A stretch of 64,000 nt of DNA from Myxococcus dinghuensis (GTDB taxonomy: Bacteria > Myxococcota > Myxococcia > Myxococcales > Myxococcaceae): contig NZ_JAKCFB010000014.1 of NCBI RefSeq assembly GCF_024198235.1, forward strand, positions 62,001-126,000, given 5' to 3'. This document shows, piece after piece, positions 17,501-25,829 of the stretch. Numbering within the stretch: position 1 is the stretch's first letter; every line of letters begins with the position of its first letter. The translations under genes and the position numbers were made by a program. The notes beneath the pieces are model-generated. The model worked only from the letters and a program-made list of their open reading frames with translations, was not told the DNA's origin and did not search any database.

Positions 17501-20108
17501 GGTATCGCGTCACGCCAGGCTGCACCTGGGTGGAGGCCGTCACGGCCAGCGCCCCGAGCAGCTCCTTCGCGGTGAGGGCGCGCGCGCCCGCGGTCTTCAG
17601 CGTGGCGGTGAACGTGTGCTGCCCGGCGTCCGCCGCGGTGAAGCGATACTCCGCGGGGAGCGTGGCCTGGGTGTCGTCGGACTGGAAGGCCAGCACGCCC
17701 CGGTAGCTCGGGACGAGGTTGCCGAAGTTGTCACGCACCGACACGGTGAAGCCCTGCTGCGTCCCCGCGCCCACGCTGGCCGCCAGCCCCGAAATCTCCA
17801 GGTGGTGGGCCACGTCGCTCGTCACCTCCAGCTCCACGGAGGCCGTCAGGGACGGGGCGGCGGTGTCCGTCGCCGTCACCCGGCGCGTCCCCGAGGTGGC
17901 CAGCGTCACGCCCGTGAAGGTGTGGTGCCCGGCGTCCGCCGCGGTGAAGGTGTAGTCGGCCGGGAGGCCGGCCTGCGGGTCGGTCGACGTGAAGTGCACC
18001 GTGCCCGTGTAGCCCGGCACCAGGTTGTCGAACGCGTCCCGCGCCGCCAGCTCGAAGTCCCGCGCCTGCCCGGCGACGACCGGCGACGCCGGCCCGGTCA
18101 GCACGAGGTGGTGCACGGCGGCCGCGGAGATGACGAAGGCGCCGCTCTCCACGGACAGGCCCTCGGCGCTCGCGGAGAAGCGGAACTCCCCCGCGCGGTC
18201 CACGCGCACGCCCGTGAACGTGGCCACGCCATTGACGGCCACCACCTGACGCGGCTCGAAGGCGGAGCCGCCCACCAGCGTCAACAGGACCGGCGAGTCC
18301 GCGGACGGGGCGACGGCGCCGTTCGCGTCCAGCAGCGCGACACGGATGTCCGCCAGCGCCACGCCCGCGACGCCGTTGGCCGGCTGCTGCGTGAAGGCGA
18401 TCTGCTTGACGAGCGCGTTGCGCGTCTTGAGCATCAGGTCGTTCGAGTACGTGGTGTTGCCCTGGTTGTCCGTCACCGCCAGCACGACGTGGTAGACCTG
18501 CGCGGAGGACAGGCCGGTGAGCGTCGCGGACTCGGTCGTCCCCGGCGCGGCGGGCGCCCCCACTCCGCCCACGGGCGTCGCCGCCTGGAACTCGGCGGGC
18601 GTGGTGATGGGCTGGGTGGAGTAGCGCAACTGCTGCGACGTCGCCGTGCCCGTGTCGCCGTCATCTCCGACCGCCAGCCACGTCACCGTGGCGGAGTCGG
18701 TCGTGAGCGCCGCCACGGACAGCACGGGCTTCGCCGGCGGCACGTCGTCGACGATGGTCAGCGCGGGGCTCCGCGCCCCCGTCAGGCCCGAGGCGCTCGC
18801 CGTGAGGTGGACCACGCCGTCCGTGTGGACCTGGAGCGAGGAGAAGGTCGCCACGCCGTCCACGGGCGTGACCTGGAGGACCCCCGTGAGCAGGGACGGA
18901 TTCATCCCGTCCAGCGCCACCGACACCGGCGGCGAGCCCGCCGACACCGCGTTGCCGAAGGCGTCCTGGAGGGCCACCGACACCGGCGGCAGCGTCACGT
19001 GGATCGACGCCCGCTCGGGCACCGTCGCGAAGGCCAGGGCCGCGAGCGGGCCGGCCGCCACGTCGATGTCCTGGACGGAGCGCAGCGACGAGGAGGGCGT
19101 CGCGTCCGCAATCGTGACGGTCTGGGCGCCCGCGCGGCGCAGGGTGACGCCGGTGAACGTGAAGACGCCGCGGTCCTGCTCGGTGAAGGTGTGGGACACC
19201 GGCAGCGTGGCGAGGCCGTCCGAGGAGGTGACGACCACCGTGCCCCGGTAGCCCGTCGCCACGTTGCCCATCGCATCCGACAGCTTCGCCTCGAGGCTCA
19301 CGGCCTCACCCGCGGTGGTGGCGCGCGGCGCGGACGTGGACAGCACCACCGCGTCGTTCGCGACGACGTCGAAGGTCGCCGTGCGCGCCGGAGCCACTCC
19401 GTCCGACCCGGCATCGAGCCGATAGCCCGTGCTCGCCAGCGTCAGGACCACATCCGGGAAGACGGCCACGCCGTTCACGGCGGTCTGCGTCAGCGTGCCC
19501 GTCAACTCGGCGGCCGCCGGAGAGGCAGACAGGGACAGCGTCACCGCGCCGTTGGCGCTCTGCACCACGTGCCCCCAGTCGTCGACGAAGCGGACCTCGA
19601 GCCCCGGGATGGGACGGCCGGCGATGGCGTCGTGCGACGCATCGGAGAACTCCAGCCGCGTGGCCGGCGGGCTGACGAAGGTCAGGGTGGGCCGCGCGTT
19701 CAGCACCACCGGGCCCTCGCTCCCCTTCGCGAGCACCGTCACCGTGACGCGCTTGACGCCCGCGCGCGTGGACGTGACCGTCGCCGTCGTCAGTCCCTCG
19801 GCGTTCGTCTCCGCCGCCGGCTGCACCGCGTTGCCCTCGCCCTCGACCGCGACCTCCACGTGGCGACCCTTCAGGGGCAGCCCGTTCTTCTGGCGCACGG
19901 CGATGGTGACGATGGCCTGGTCCACGCCGTTCGCAAGCAGCTCGCGCTCCGGCGTGAGCACCACCTGGGACACCGCGGCGTCGGGGACCTCCGAGACCGG
20001 CGGCTGAGGTGTGGGCTGCGGATCGTCTCCCTTGCAGCCCAGCGACACACCGAGGCACAGCACGCTCAACGCCAACAAGCGGGTGAGCGAGGATACGCGT
20101 GCGGACAT
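14553..20108 (-). CDS. very large surface lipoprotein with Ig-like repeats, fibronectin III and lamin-tail domains
   Basis: Start at 20108 (GGAGA 5 bases upstream) gives the lipobox LGVSLGC and 1851 residues. After a big-1-like Ig region come five recognisable copies of a filamin/Ig-like repeat. Their core is (P/T)GYRGTV..SxD..ATLPxxYTFTxxDxGxHTFT; their coding blocks lie near 19250, 18015, 17710, 17405 and 17105. Two fibronectin III-like domains (near 18730-18430 and 16600-16290) show TVTWLAVGDDGD and RLRWRATGDDGLDG. A short Cys-rich linker follows, then two lamin-tail domains (NELVITELMHSP..YVELTN and NHVVISEVSGRG..YIELYNP) flank a domain of unknown type. Such proteins are exported, lipid-anchored adhesin or matrix proteins; the specific partner is unknown. 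Confidence 0.88.
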   Translation of the reverse strand: MSARVSSLTRLLALSVLCLGVSLGCKGDDPQPTPQPPVSEVPDAAVSQVVLTPERELLANGVDQAIVTIAVRQKNGLPLKGRHVEVAVEGEGNAVQPAAETNAEGLTTATVTSTRAGVKRVTVTVLAKGSEGPVVLNARPTLTFVSPPATRLEFSDASHDAIAGRPIPGLEVRFVDDWGHVVQSANGAVTLSLSASPAAAELTGTLTQTAVNGVAVFPDVVLTLASTGYRLDAGSDGVAPARTATFDVVANDAVVLSTSAPRATTAGEAVSLEAKLSDAMGNVATGYRGTVVVTSSDGLATLPVSHTFTEQDRGVFTFTGVTLRRAGAQTVTIADATPSSSLRSVQDIDVAAGPLAALAFATVPERASIHVTLPPVSVALQDAFGNAVSAGSPPVSVALDGMNPSLLTGVLQVTPVDGVATFSSLQVHTDGVVHLTASASGLTGARSPALTIVDDVPPAKPVLSVAALTTDSATVTWLAVGDDGDTGTATSQQLRYSTQPITTPAEFQAATPVGGVGAPAAPGTTESATLTGLSSAQVYHVVLAVTDNQGNTTYSNDLMLKTRNALVKQIAFTQQPANGVAGVALADIRVALLDANGAVAPSADSPVLLTLVGGSAFEPRQVVAVNGVATFTGVRVDRAGEFRFSASAEGLSVESGAFVISAAAVHHLVLTGPASPVVAGQARDFELAARDAFDNLVPGYTGTVHFTSTDPQAGLPADYTFTAADAGHHTFTGVTLATSGTRRVTATDTAAPSLTASVELEVTSDVAHHLEISGLAASVGAGTQQGFTVSVRDNFGNLVPSYRGVLAFQSDDTQATLPAEYRFTAADAGQHTFTATLKTAGARALTAKELLGALAVTASTQVQPGVTRYLVMPTSVEPHTVGVPLQVSVMAWDEFSNRVPGYRGTVKFSSDDTTATLPADYTFTEADAGEHVFTVTFARAGDILLMFQDTADESLINSEFFWMIPDAAASLTVSLVPGPYTAGVAYGFTVTAKDRFGNVATAYAGTVNVATTDPQAEPVASHAFTSQDKGAYSFSVALRTAGAQTVTFSDTTLGASASQSLTVAAAAPTRLRIAASPASVSVRQTLAEVRVSVDDAFGNTVPTASASVTVSLTGSAGATSLRGTLTRDAASGVAAFADLAVDEEGQYSLVAQSVGSGFTLATAALTVVDDVAPAAVATLSATVEGDEAIRLRWRATGDDGLDGRAARYELRYAQSPLTDANFGTGTLVSTSLPGEPGTEEQAVASGLSPGRTYHFAVRVFDGSDNASALTTTSLRTPSACDDVVCEPRAATCAENGVDRVTYAAECVLEAGAPTCQYTPTATACTGLDGVCFQGACTTAAAPAANELVITELMHSPTNGTTKYVELTNTTDHPVNINGVSIEVVSPVAGLFTLDRGAGAAVVVGAHDSFVFASDANLQTNGGVLADVAYGNALDLAPTGQFAVRLEGVVLDTLMYDEAFPSAAGAAISLSSVVQGAHVNRYAWFWCLATEELAGGNHGSPGDASDTCGITYDAPVDNCVIDTPKSFSEPLAPNEEALVTSRFAEGRVTSGNTAGNDYFPFVAGELGYGTDPDHPESWTWVPASFATGYVAEGRTDDQMEATLRIPAVGNYLYGFRYRFTRGPAGSDVWTYCDQDGVVSQGVTPHYGTVSVEEPPPVANHVVISEVSGRGVSAQTDEYIELYNPTNADVNIGGWLVQYKSATGAAYSGSVTIPAGKVIRAHGYFLVAHTAFTGGATTPPDATYSNFDMAGSTTGGGHVRIGPGLFTNPNEVAVDVLGWGTANAPEGTAAPAHPAAGGSLERKALPTSTSATMAVGGIDANKGNGTDSNQNAQDFVTRATRQPQCSTSPTERP

Positions 20109-20278
20109 GAAGGTCTCCGACTCCGAGCCGTCGCCTCCCCAAGGGCGACTCGGCTCAGGAGTGAAGCGTCTTCTAGCAGACATCTCCCACGGCCTCTCAA
20201 GGCCAGGGAGAATGTTGCAGTCCCATCATACGGAGTCCCTGGGAGGTCCGAACCGCCCCATCCTCCCTGTGAGGCGCG

Positions 20279-21082
20279 CTACATGCCGAGCGCGGACATG
20301 AGCGCGGCGCCGCCCAGCAGGGACTGGCCGCCGTCGCAGACCATGATGGAGCCGGTGATGTAGGAGGCGGCGTCCGAGGACAGGAACAGGGCCAACCGGG
20401 AGATGTCCGCCTTGGTGCCGAAGCGTTGCAGGGGCAGGGCCTGGGCGAGCTTCTGGTGGCCCTCCTCGCTGGGCGCGAGCCGGCGCATGCCCTCGGTGTC
20501 CTCGATGGGGCCGGGGGTGATGGCGTTGACGCGCACGCCGGCGCCGCCCCACTCCAGGGCCAGCACGCGGGTGAGCATGTCCACGCCCGCCTTGGCGGCG
20601 CAGACGTGGGCCTGCATGGCCATGGGCAGATAGGCCTGGGGCGCGGAGATGTTGATGACGGAGGCCCCGGGCTTGCGCAGGTGCTCGAAGCCGGCGCGAC
20701 ACAGGTTGAAGGTGCCGAGCACGTCGATGTCCATGACGGCCTTGAAGCCGTTGGAGGAGATGCCCAGCGCGGGCGCGGGGAAGTTGCCGGCCGCGCCACA
20801 GACGAGGATGTCGAGCTCCCCGTAGGCGTCCTTCACCTGCTCCAGCGCCTTCTGGATGGCGGCGAAGTCGCGCACGTCCGCGGCGACGCCCATGGCGGCG
20901 CCGTGGGCCTGGAGGCCCTTCACCGCGCCCTCCAGCTTCTCCACGTTGCGGCCGTTGATGGCGACCTTCGCGCCCGCCTTCACGAACGCCTCGGCGATGC
21001 CGAGGTTGATGCCACTGCTGCCGCCCGAGATGAACGCCACCTTGCCCGCCAGCAGCCCGTCCTTGAACACGCCATCAGCCAT
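20279..21082 (-). CDS. short-chain dehydrogenase of the 2,4-dienoyl-CoA reductase (peroxisomal DECR) type
   Basis: Probably reduces 2,4-dienoyl-CoA with NADPH during breakdown of unsaturated fatty acids. The Met at 21082 follows AGGAGA and gives 267 residues. The Rossmann motif is ISGGSSGINLG (19-28). At the usual YxxxK site it has His159-V-C-A-A-Lys163, not Tyr. DECR2-type enzymes share this replacement, together with the following KAGVDMLTRVLALEW and PGPIEDTEGMRRL. A different substrate is possible. An ECH1-type isomerase gene, which would act in the same pathway, lies 5 kb away. It is divergent from the U32 gene, with 115 bases between start codons. Confidence 0.85.
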   Translation of the reverse strand: MADGVFKDGLLAGKVAFISGGSSGINLGIAEAFVKAGAKVAINGRNVEKLEGAVKGLQAHGAAMGVAADVRDFAAIQKALEQVKDAYGELDILVCGAAGNFPAPALGISSNGFKAVMDIDVLGTFNLCRAGFEHLRKPGASVINISAPQAYLPMAMQAHVCAAKAGVDMLTRVLALEWGGAGVRVNAITPGPIEDTEGMRRLAPSEEGHQKLAQALPLQRFGTKADISRLALFLSSDAASYITGSIMVCDGGQSLLGGAALMSALGM

Positions 21083-21197
21083 GACTCGTCTCCTGTGGAA
21101 ACAACCCTGCGGCGACTTGACCAGAACATGGCGCACTGCGTCCACGGCGGCGTGAGGACGGGCGAAACGTCGTGGACGCTGTGTTAGAGGACCCGGC

Positions 21198-23831
21198 ATG
21201 CGTCGTCGCCCCGAAATCCTCGCCCCCGCTGGAGACCTCGACTCGATGAAGGCCGCGCTGGCCAGCGGCGCGGACGCCATCTACTTCGGGCTCGACGAGG
21301 GCTTCAACGCGAGGGCCCGGGCGGAGAACTTCTCGCTCGCCCGCCTGCCGGAGACGCTCGCCCGCGTCCACCGCGCCGGGGCCCGGGCCTACCTGACGAT
21401 GAACACGCTGGTGTTCGAGCCGGAGCTGCCGGTGCTGGAGGACATCCTGCGCCGCGTGGCCGCCGCGGGCGTGGACGCGCTCATCGTCCAGGACCCGGCG
21501 GTGGCGCTCGTCGCGCGCGCGGTGTGTCCCCGGATGGAGGTGCATGCCTCCACGCAGATGACCATTTCGAGCGCGGAGGGCACGCGCTTCGCGCGCGGGC
21601 TGGGGGTCACGCGCGTGGTGGTGCCGCGCGAGCTGTCGGTGGCGGAGATCGCCCGGCTGGCGACGGAGACGGACCTGGAGCTGGAGGTCTTCATCCACGG
21701 CGCGTTGTGCATGTCGTGGAGCGGCCAGTGCCTCACCAGCGAGGCGTGGGGCGGGCGCTCCGCGAACCGCGGCCAGTGCGCGCAGTCGTGCCGGCTGCCG
21801 TACGACCTGGTGGTGGACGGGCAGACGCGCGACCTGGGCGACGTGCAGTACCTGCTCAGCCCCAAGGACCTCGCGGGCGTCATGGCGGTGCCGAGGCTCG
21901 TCGACGTCGGCGTGCATTCGTTGAAGATCGAAGGCCGGCAGAAGGGACCGCAGTACGTGGCCACGGCGGTGCAGGGCTACCGGCGCTGGGTGGACGGCGT
22001 GGCGGCGGGCAAGGCGGACACGGGGGCGCTGCGCAAGGACCTGGCGGACATGACGCTGTCGTACAGCCGGGGCTTCTCGCACGGCTTCTTCGCGGGCTCG
22101 GACCACCAGACGCTGGTGGAGGGCCGCTTCCCCAAGCACCGGGGCGCGTACCTGGGCGTCGTGGAGTCGGTGCACGGCCGGGACGTGCGCGTGGTGGAGG
22201 ACCCGGAGGGCCGGCCGTGGACGGGCGGCCTGGGCCAGGAGGACGCGGAGGCGCGGCCGGAGGGTCCCCAGGGCAAGGTGTCCTCGCCGCTGGAGAGCGA
22301 GACGCCGGTGGCGGCGGAGGTGTCGCCGCGTCCGGGCATGGGCGTGGTGTTCGACGACGGCCACCCCGAGGACAAGCACGAGGCCGGCGGGCCGCTGTTC
22401 CGCGTGGAGCGCAAGGGGCACGGCTGGGTGCTGGGCTTCGGCAACCCCGGGCCGGACATGTCCCGCGTCGCGGCGGGCCAGCGCGTGTGGGTGACGAGCG
22501 ATCCCGCCCTGGTGAAGCGCACCGAGGAGCTGCTCGCGCAGGACGAGCCCGAGGGCCGCGTGCCGCTGACGCTGAGCGTGTCGGGCGCGGCCGGGGCGCC
22601 GCTGACGGTGACGGCGCGGGTGCGCGGGGGGCATGTGGCCACGGCGTCGAGCGCGGTGGCGTTGTCCGAGGCGCGGGGCGGCGGCATCGACGCGGCGCTG
22701 TTGAAGGACAAGCTCGCGGCGCTGGGCGGCACGCCCTTCCATCTGGCGGAGCTGGACACCGCGGGGCTCGCGACGGGGCTGCACCTGCCGGTGTCGGAGC
22801 TGAAGGCGCTGCGGCGCACGCTGGTGGCGGAGCTGACGGAGTCGGTGGCGCGGGGCCCGGTGCGCGAGGTGCGCGAGACGCCGGTGCTCGAGGAGGTGCG
22901 CGCCGCGATTCGCGAGCGCGTGGTGGCGCCGTCCGCGGCCACCGAGGGCGCGCGCTTGCTCCCCTTGTGCCGCACGGAGGAGCAGTTGGAGGCGGTGATT
23001 GCCGCCGGCCTGCCGGAGGTGGAGCTGGACTGGATGGAGCTGGTGGGGCTCCAGCGGGCGGTGGAGCGGGCGCGCGCGGCGGGGCTGCGGGTGACCATCG
23101 CCACCGTGCGCGTGCAGAAGCCCGGCGAGGAGGGCTACGACGCGCGCATCGCGAAGCTGAAGCCGGACGCGGTGCTCGCGCGGCACTGGGGCGCGATGAT
23201 GCACTTCCTGGAGCGGCCCTTCGCGCCGGGGGAGACGCGGCCGGCGCTGCACGGCGACTTCTCGCTCAACGTCACCAACTCCGTGACGGCGCTGCACCTG
23301 CTCGGGCTGGGGCTGGACACGCTGACGTTCGCGCACGACCTGGACGCGGTGCAGTTGGGGGCGATGCTGGAGCACCTGCCCGCCGAGCGCTTCACGGTGA
23401 CGGTGCACCACCACATCTCCACGTTCCACACCGAGCACTGCGTGTACTCCCACACGCTGTCGCACGGGCGCGACTTCCGCAGTTGTGGACGGCCGTGTGA
23501 GCAGCACCGCGTGTCCCTGCGGGACCACAAGGGCCTGGAGCACCCCGTCGTGGTGGACGTGGGCTGCCGCAACACGGTGTTCAACGCGCAGGCGCAGAGC
23601 GCGGCGTCGCTGGTGCCGTCGCTGCTGGCGCGCGGCGTGCGGCGCTTCCGCGTGGAGTTCGTGCGCGAGTCCCGCGAGGAGGCCACCCGCGTGCTGGGCG
23701 CCTACCAGGAGCTGCTCGCCGGCCGCATCTCCCCCGCGGAGGCCGTGCGCCGCGCGGCGGTGCATGAACAGTTCGGCGTCACGAAGGGCACGATGAAGGT
23801 GCTCAACCCGACCTTCACCGTGCAGCGCTAA
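21198..23831 (+). CDS. peptidase U32 family protein (RlhA-like, with C-terminal extension)
   Basis: U32 proteins of this branch carry an iron-sulfur cluster; E. coli RlhA helps hydroxylate a 23S rRNA cytidine. The 877-residue protein starts with the TIM-barrel block EILAPAGDLDSMKAAL..GADAIYFGL. The U32 signature lies near residue 165-200 (EVFIHGALCMSWSGQCLTS, then GGRSANRGQCAQSCRLPY) and supplies the Cys cluster. A second half with a further barrel-like region (DFSLNVTNSVTALHLLGL) and Cys near 745-760 (CVYSHTLSHGRDFRSCGRPC) is typical of the long form. A U32 rRNA-modifying role is likely, a true peptidase role unlikely. Confidence 0.9.
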   Translation: MRRRPEILAPAGDLDSMKAALASGADAIYFGLDEGFNARARAENFSLARLPETLARVHRAGARAYLTMNTLVFEPELPVLEDILRRVAAAGVDALIVQDPAVALVARAVCPRMEVHASTQMTISSAEGTRFARGLGVTRVVVPRELSVAEIARLATETDLELEVFIHGALCMSWSGQCLTSEAWGGRSANRGQCAQSCRLPYDLVVDGQTRDLGDVQYLLSPKDLAGVMAVPRLVDVGVHSLKIEGRQKGPQYVATAVQGYRRWVDGVAAGKADTGALRKDLADMTLSYSRGFSHGFFAGSDHQTLVEGRFPKHRGAYLGVVESVHGRDVRVVEDPEGRPWTGGLGQEDAEARPEGPQGKVSSPLESETPVAAEVSPRPGMGVVFDDGHPEDKHEAGGPLFRVERKGHGWVLGFGNPGPDMSRVAAGQRVWVTSDPALVKRTEELLAQDEPEGRVPLTLSVSGAAGAPLTVTARVRGGHVATASSAVALSEARGGGIDAALLKDKLAALGGTPFHLAELDTAGLATGLHLPVSELKALRRTLVAELTESVARGPVREVRETPVLEEVRAAIRERVVAPSAATEGARLLPLCRTEEQLEAVIAAGLPEVELDWMELVGLQRAVERARAAGLRVTIATVRVQKPGEEGYDARIAKLKPDAVLARHWGAMMHFLERPFAPGETRPALHGDFSLNVTNSVTALHLLGLGLDTLTFAHDLDAVQLGAMLEHLPAERFTVTVHHHISTFHTEHCVYSHTLSHGRDFRSCGRPCEQHRVSLRDHKGLEHPVVVDVGCRNTVFNAQAQSAASLVPSLLARGVRRFRVEFVRESREEATRVLGAYQELLAGRISPAEAVRRAAVHEQFGVTKGTMKVLNPTFTVQR

Positions 23832-23880
23832 CGGAGCGTGGCCCCCGCGGGAGCAAGCAGCTACGGCGGGACAGCGCGAA

Positions 23881-24549
23881 TCAGCGGGGCCGCGTCTGGC
23901 CCGACCTCGTCAGGACGACATGCGTGGCCTTGCTCGTGGCGACGTGCTCCGAGCACACGTAGCCCAGGCTCGCCACATCGAGTCCCGCGAAGAGGTGCTC
24001 GCCCTTCCCCAGGAGCACGGGGGAAATCGCGAGATGGAGCTCGTCGATGAGCCCGGCGGCGAGGTACTGGCGGATGGTGGCGGCGCCTCCGCCCAGCCGG
24101 ACGTCACGGCCCTGCGCCGCCTCCTTCGCGCGACTCAGGGCGGCGTGGATTCCCTCCGTCACGAAGTGGAACGTCGTCCCCCCCTCCATGGTGATGGACG
24201 GGCGGGCATGGTGGGTGAGCACGAAGACGGGCACATGGTAGGGCGGATTGGTGCCCCACCAGCCCTTCCAACCGTCATCGAGCCAGGGGCCGCGCACGGG
24301 CCCGAACATGTTCCGCCCGAGAATCCAGGCGCCCATGTTCTCGAAGCCACGCGCGGCGAAGTCGTCATCGGGACCGGTGCTCCTCGCGTCGCCACCTTCA
24401 CCATGGAGCTTGTGGAACGTGCGCGTGCCCACGAGCCACTGATGCAACGCGGGGCCCCCGACCCCGAGCGGTTGCTCCAGCCCCTGGTCGGGACCGGCAC
24501 CGTAACCATCGATGGAAATCGAGAATGAACTGACCTTGAGCTTCGACAT
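23881..24549 (-). CDS. dihydrofolate reductase-like (RibD C-terminal domain) protein
   Basis: 222 residues from the Met at 24549. It has the SFSISIDGYGAGP start typical of stand-alone RibD_C/YwjB-like reductases, then GAWILGRNMFGPVRGPW, HVPVFVLTHH, FVTEGIHAALSRAKEAAQGRDVRLGGGAATIRQYLAAGLIDEL (the NADPH-binding GGG region) and HLAISPVLLGKGEHLF. The family binds NADPH on a DHFR fold, but most stand-alone members have no known substrate. Monocistronic by spacing. Confidence 0.88.
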   Translation of the reverse strand: MSKLKVSSFSISIDGYGAGPDQGLEQPLGVGGPALHQWLVGTRTFHKLHGEGGDARSTGPDDDFAARGFENMGAWILGRNMFGPVRGPWLDDGWKGWWGTNPPYHVPVFVLTHHARPSITMEGGTTFHFVTEGIHAALSRAKEAAQGRDVRLGGGAATIRQYLAAGLIDELHLAISPVLLGKGEHLFAGLDVASLGYVCSEHVATSKATHVVLTRSGQTRPR

Positions 24550-24712
24550 GGACGTCACTCCTCTGGACGCGGGGCTCGCCCGCCCGTGGTTTTCGACCAC
24601 CTTCGTGACGACGACGAACCAGGCAGGGGCCGATCGACACGTGACATCCCGAGACAGCATTTTTCACGGCCCGTGGTCACCTCGAGGGGGACTGGCGGGA
24701 GGCCCAGGGGCC

Positions 24713-25750
24713 CTACCGCGTGGAGCCCGAGCCTCGCGAGAGGCGCAGGACGGCGAGGAAGACCTCGTCCAGGTCGTCGCCGTCGAGGCCCTCGGCCGCC
24801 CCCCAGTCGCGTCGCACCCGGCGCATGGCGGCCTCGCGCTCGGCGTCTGGGAACGGCAGGGCGTGCGCCTCCTTCACGCGCGCGGCCTCCTGGACGAGCC
24901 GGGCGCGCCGGGCGAGCAGGTCCACCAGCGCCTGGTCCAGCGCGTCGATGCGCTCGCGGACGTCCGCGAGGGCGGGCGGCGGGGGCACCTGCTCCACCGG
25001 GGGCTTGCCGGAGGCATCCGCGTCGAGCCCCTGATGCAGTTGGGTGAGCGCGTCGAGCAGCCGCACCCGCGCCTCGCGCGCATAGGGGTTCTCCGACTGG
25101 ACGACGGCGAACAGGTGCGGCACCTCCAGGCGCGCGTACTCCTCCAGGCGCGCCATGGGCTGGAAGCTGGGCGGTGCGAACGGGAGGTCGCGGCCCGCGC
25201 GCGCCTTCACCAGCCCGTGGGCCAGGAAGAACGTGAGCACGTGCGTGCGCGCCATCAGCTCGTCATGCGCCTCGGGGGACAGCTCCGTCACCTCGCACCC
25301 CAGCCGCTCGAACAGCTCGCGTGCCCGGCGCACCGCCTCCGGATGCAGCTCGTTGGGACACACCACCGTGCGCCGCGCGTCCCCTCGCGCCAGGCTCGCG
25401 GGGCCGAACAGGGGATGCGTCCCCGCCCAGGGGATGTCGCGGCCCAGCACGGACGCCAGCATCTGCACCGGCCGCACCTTCACGCTGCCGACGTCGAGGA
25501 CGATGTGCCGGGGCGTCAGCAGCGGCTTCAGCGCCTCCAGCGACGCCCGCATCAGCGACACGGGCATCGCGAGCACCAGCAGCGAGGCCCCCCCGACGAG
25601 CTCCTCCAGCGACGCCGCCTGGAGCTTCGGAGGCACCTCGTCCTGACGCGGGTCCAACACGCGATGCGCGATGCCCGCATCCGACAACAGCCCCGAGAGC
25701 GCCCGGCCGAAGCGGCCGTAGCCCAGCAATCCCACCGTCTCCGTCGTCAC
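24713..25750 (-). CDS. tyrA: prephenate dehydrogenase with C-terminal chorismate mutase domain
   Basis: Tyrosine biosynthesis: chorismate to prephenate to 4-hydroxyphenylpyruvate; cytoplasmic. 345 residues. The N-terminal dehydrogenase half has the NAD loop GLLGYGRFGRA (7-17), DVGSVK, and the catalytic-His segment GTHPLFGP. Residues about 262-340 form an AroQ-type chorismate mutase: VRERIDALDQALVDLLARRA, AARVKEAHALPFPDAEREA, and a closing GLDGDDLDEVFLAVLRLSR. In E. coli TyrA the mutase is N-terminal, so the order is reversed here. Follows the isomerase gene by 79 bases on the same strand and may be co-transcribed with it and dnaE. Confidence 0.9.
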   Translation of the reverse strand: MTTETVGLLGYGRFGRALSGLLSDAGIAHRVLDPRQDEVPPKLQAASLEELVGGASLLVLAMPVSLMRASLEALKPLLTPRHIVLDVGSVKVRPVQMLASVLGRDIPWAGTHPLFGPASLARGDARRTVVCPNELHPEAVRRARELFERLGCEVTELSPEAHDELMARTHVLTFFLAHGLVKARAGRDLPFAPPSFQPMARLEEYARLEVPHLFAVVQSENPYAREARVRLLDALTQLHQGLDADASGKPPVEQVPPPPALADVRERIDALDQALVDLLARRARLVQEAARVKEAHALPFPDAEREAAMRRVRRDWGAAEGLDGDDLDEVFLAVLRLSRGSGSTR

Positions 25751-25829
25751 TCGGAACTCCCAGGCCCGGATGTCCGAGGAATCCTCGCACTCCGGGCGCG
25801 GCGGCAGAAGGCCCCACGGGGGCGGGGTG

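Noticed and set aside
14736-20363. An open frame of over 1800 codons on the plus strand, antisense to the large lipoprotein gene
   Set aside because: Its product is an Arg/His/Gly/Val-rich string with no domain, and it mirrors the codon periodicity of the real gene. Such mirror frames are usual in GC-rich DNA.
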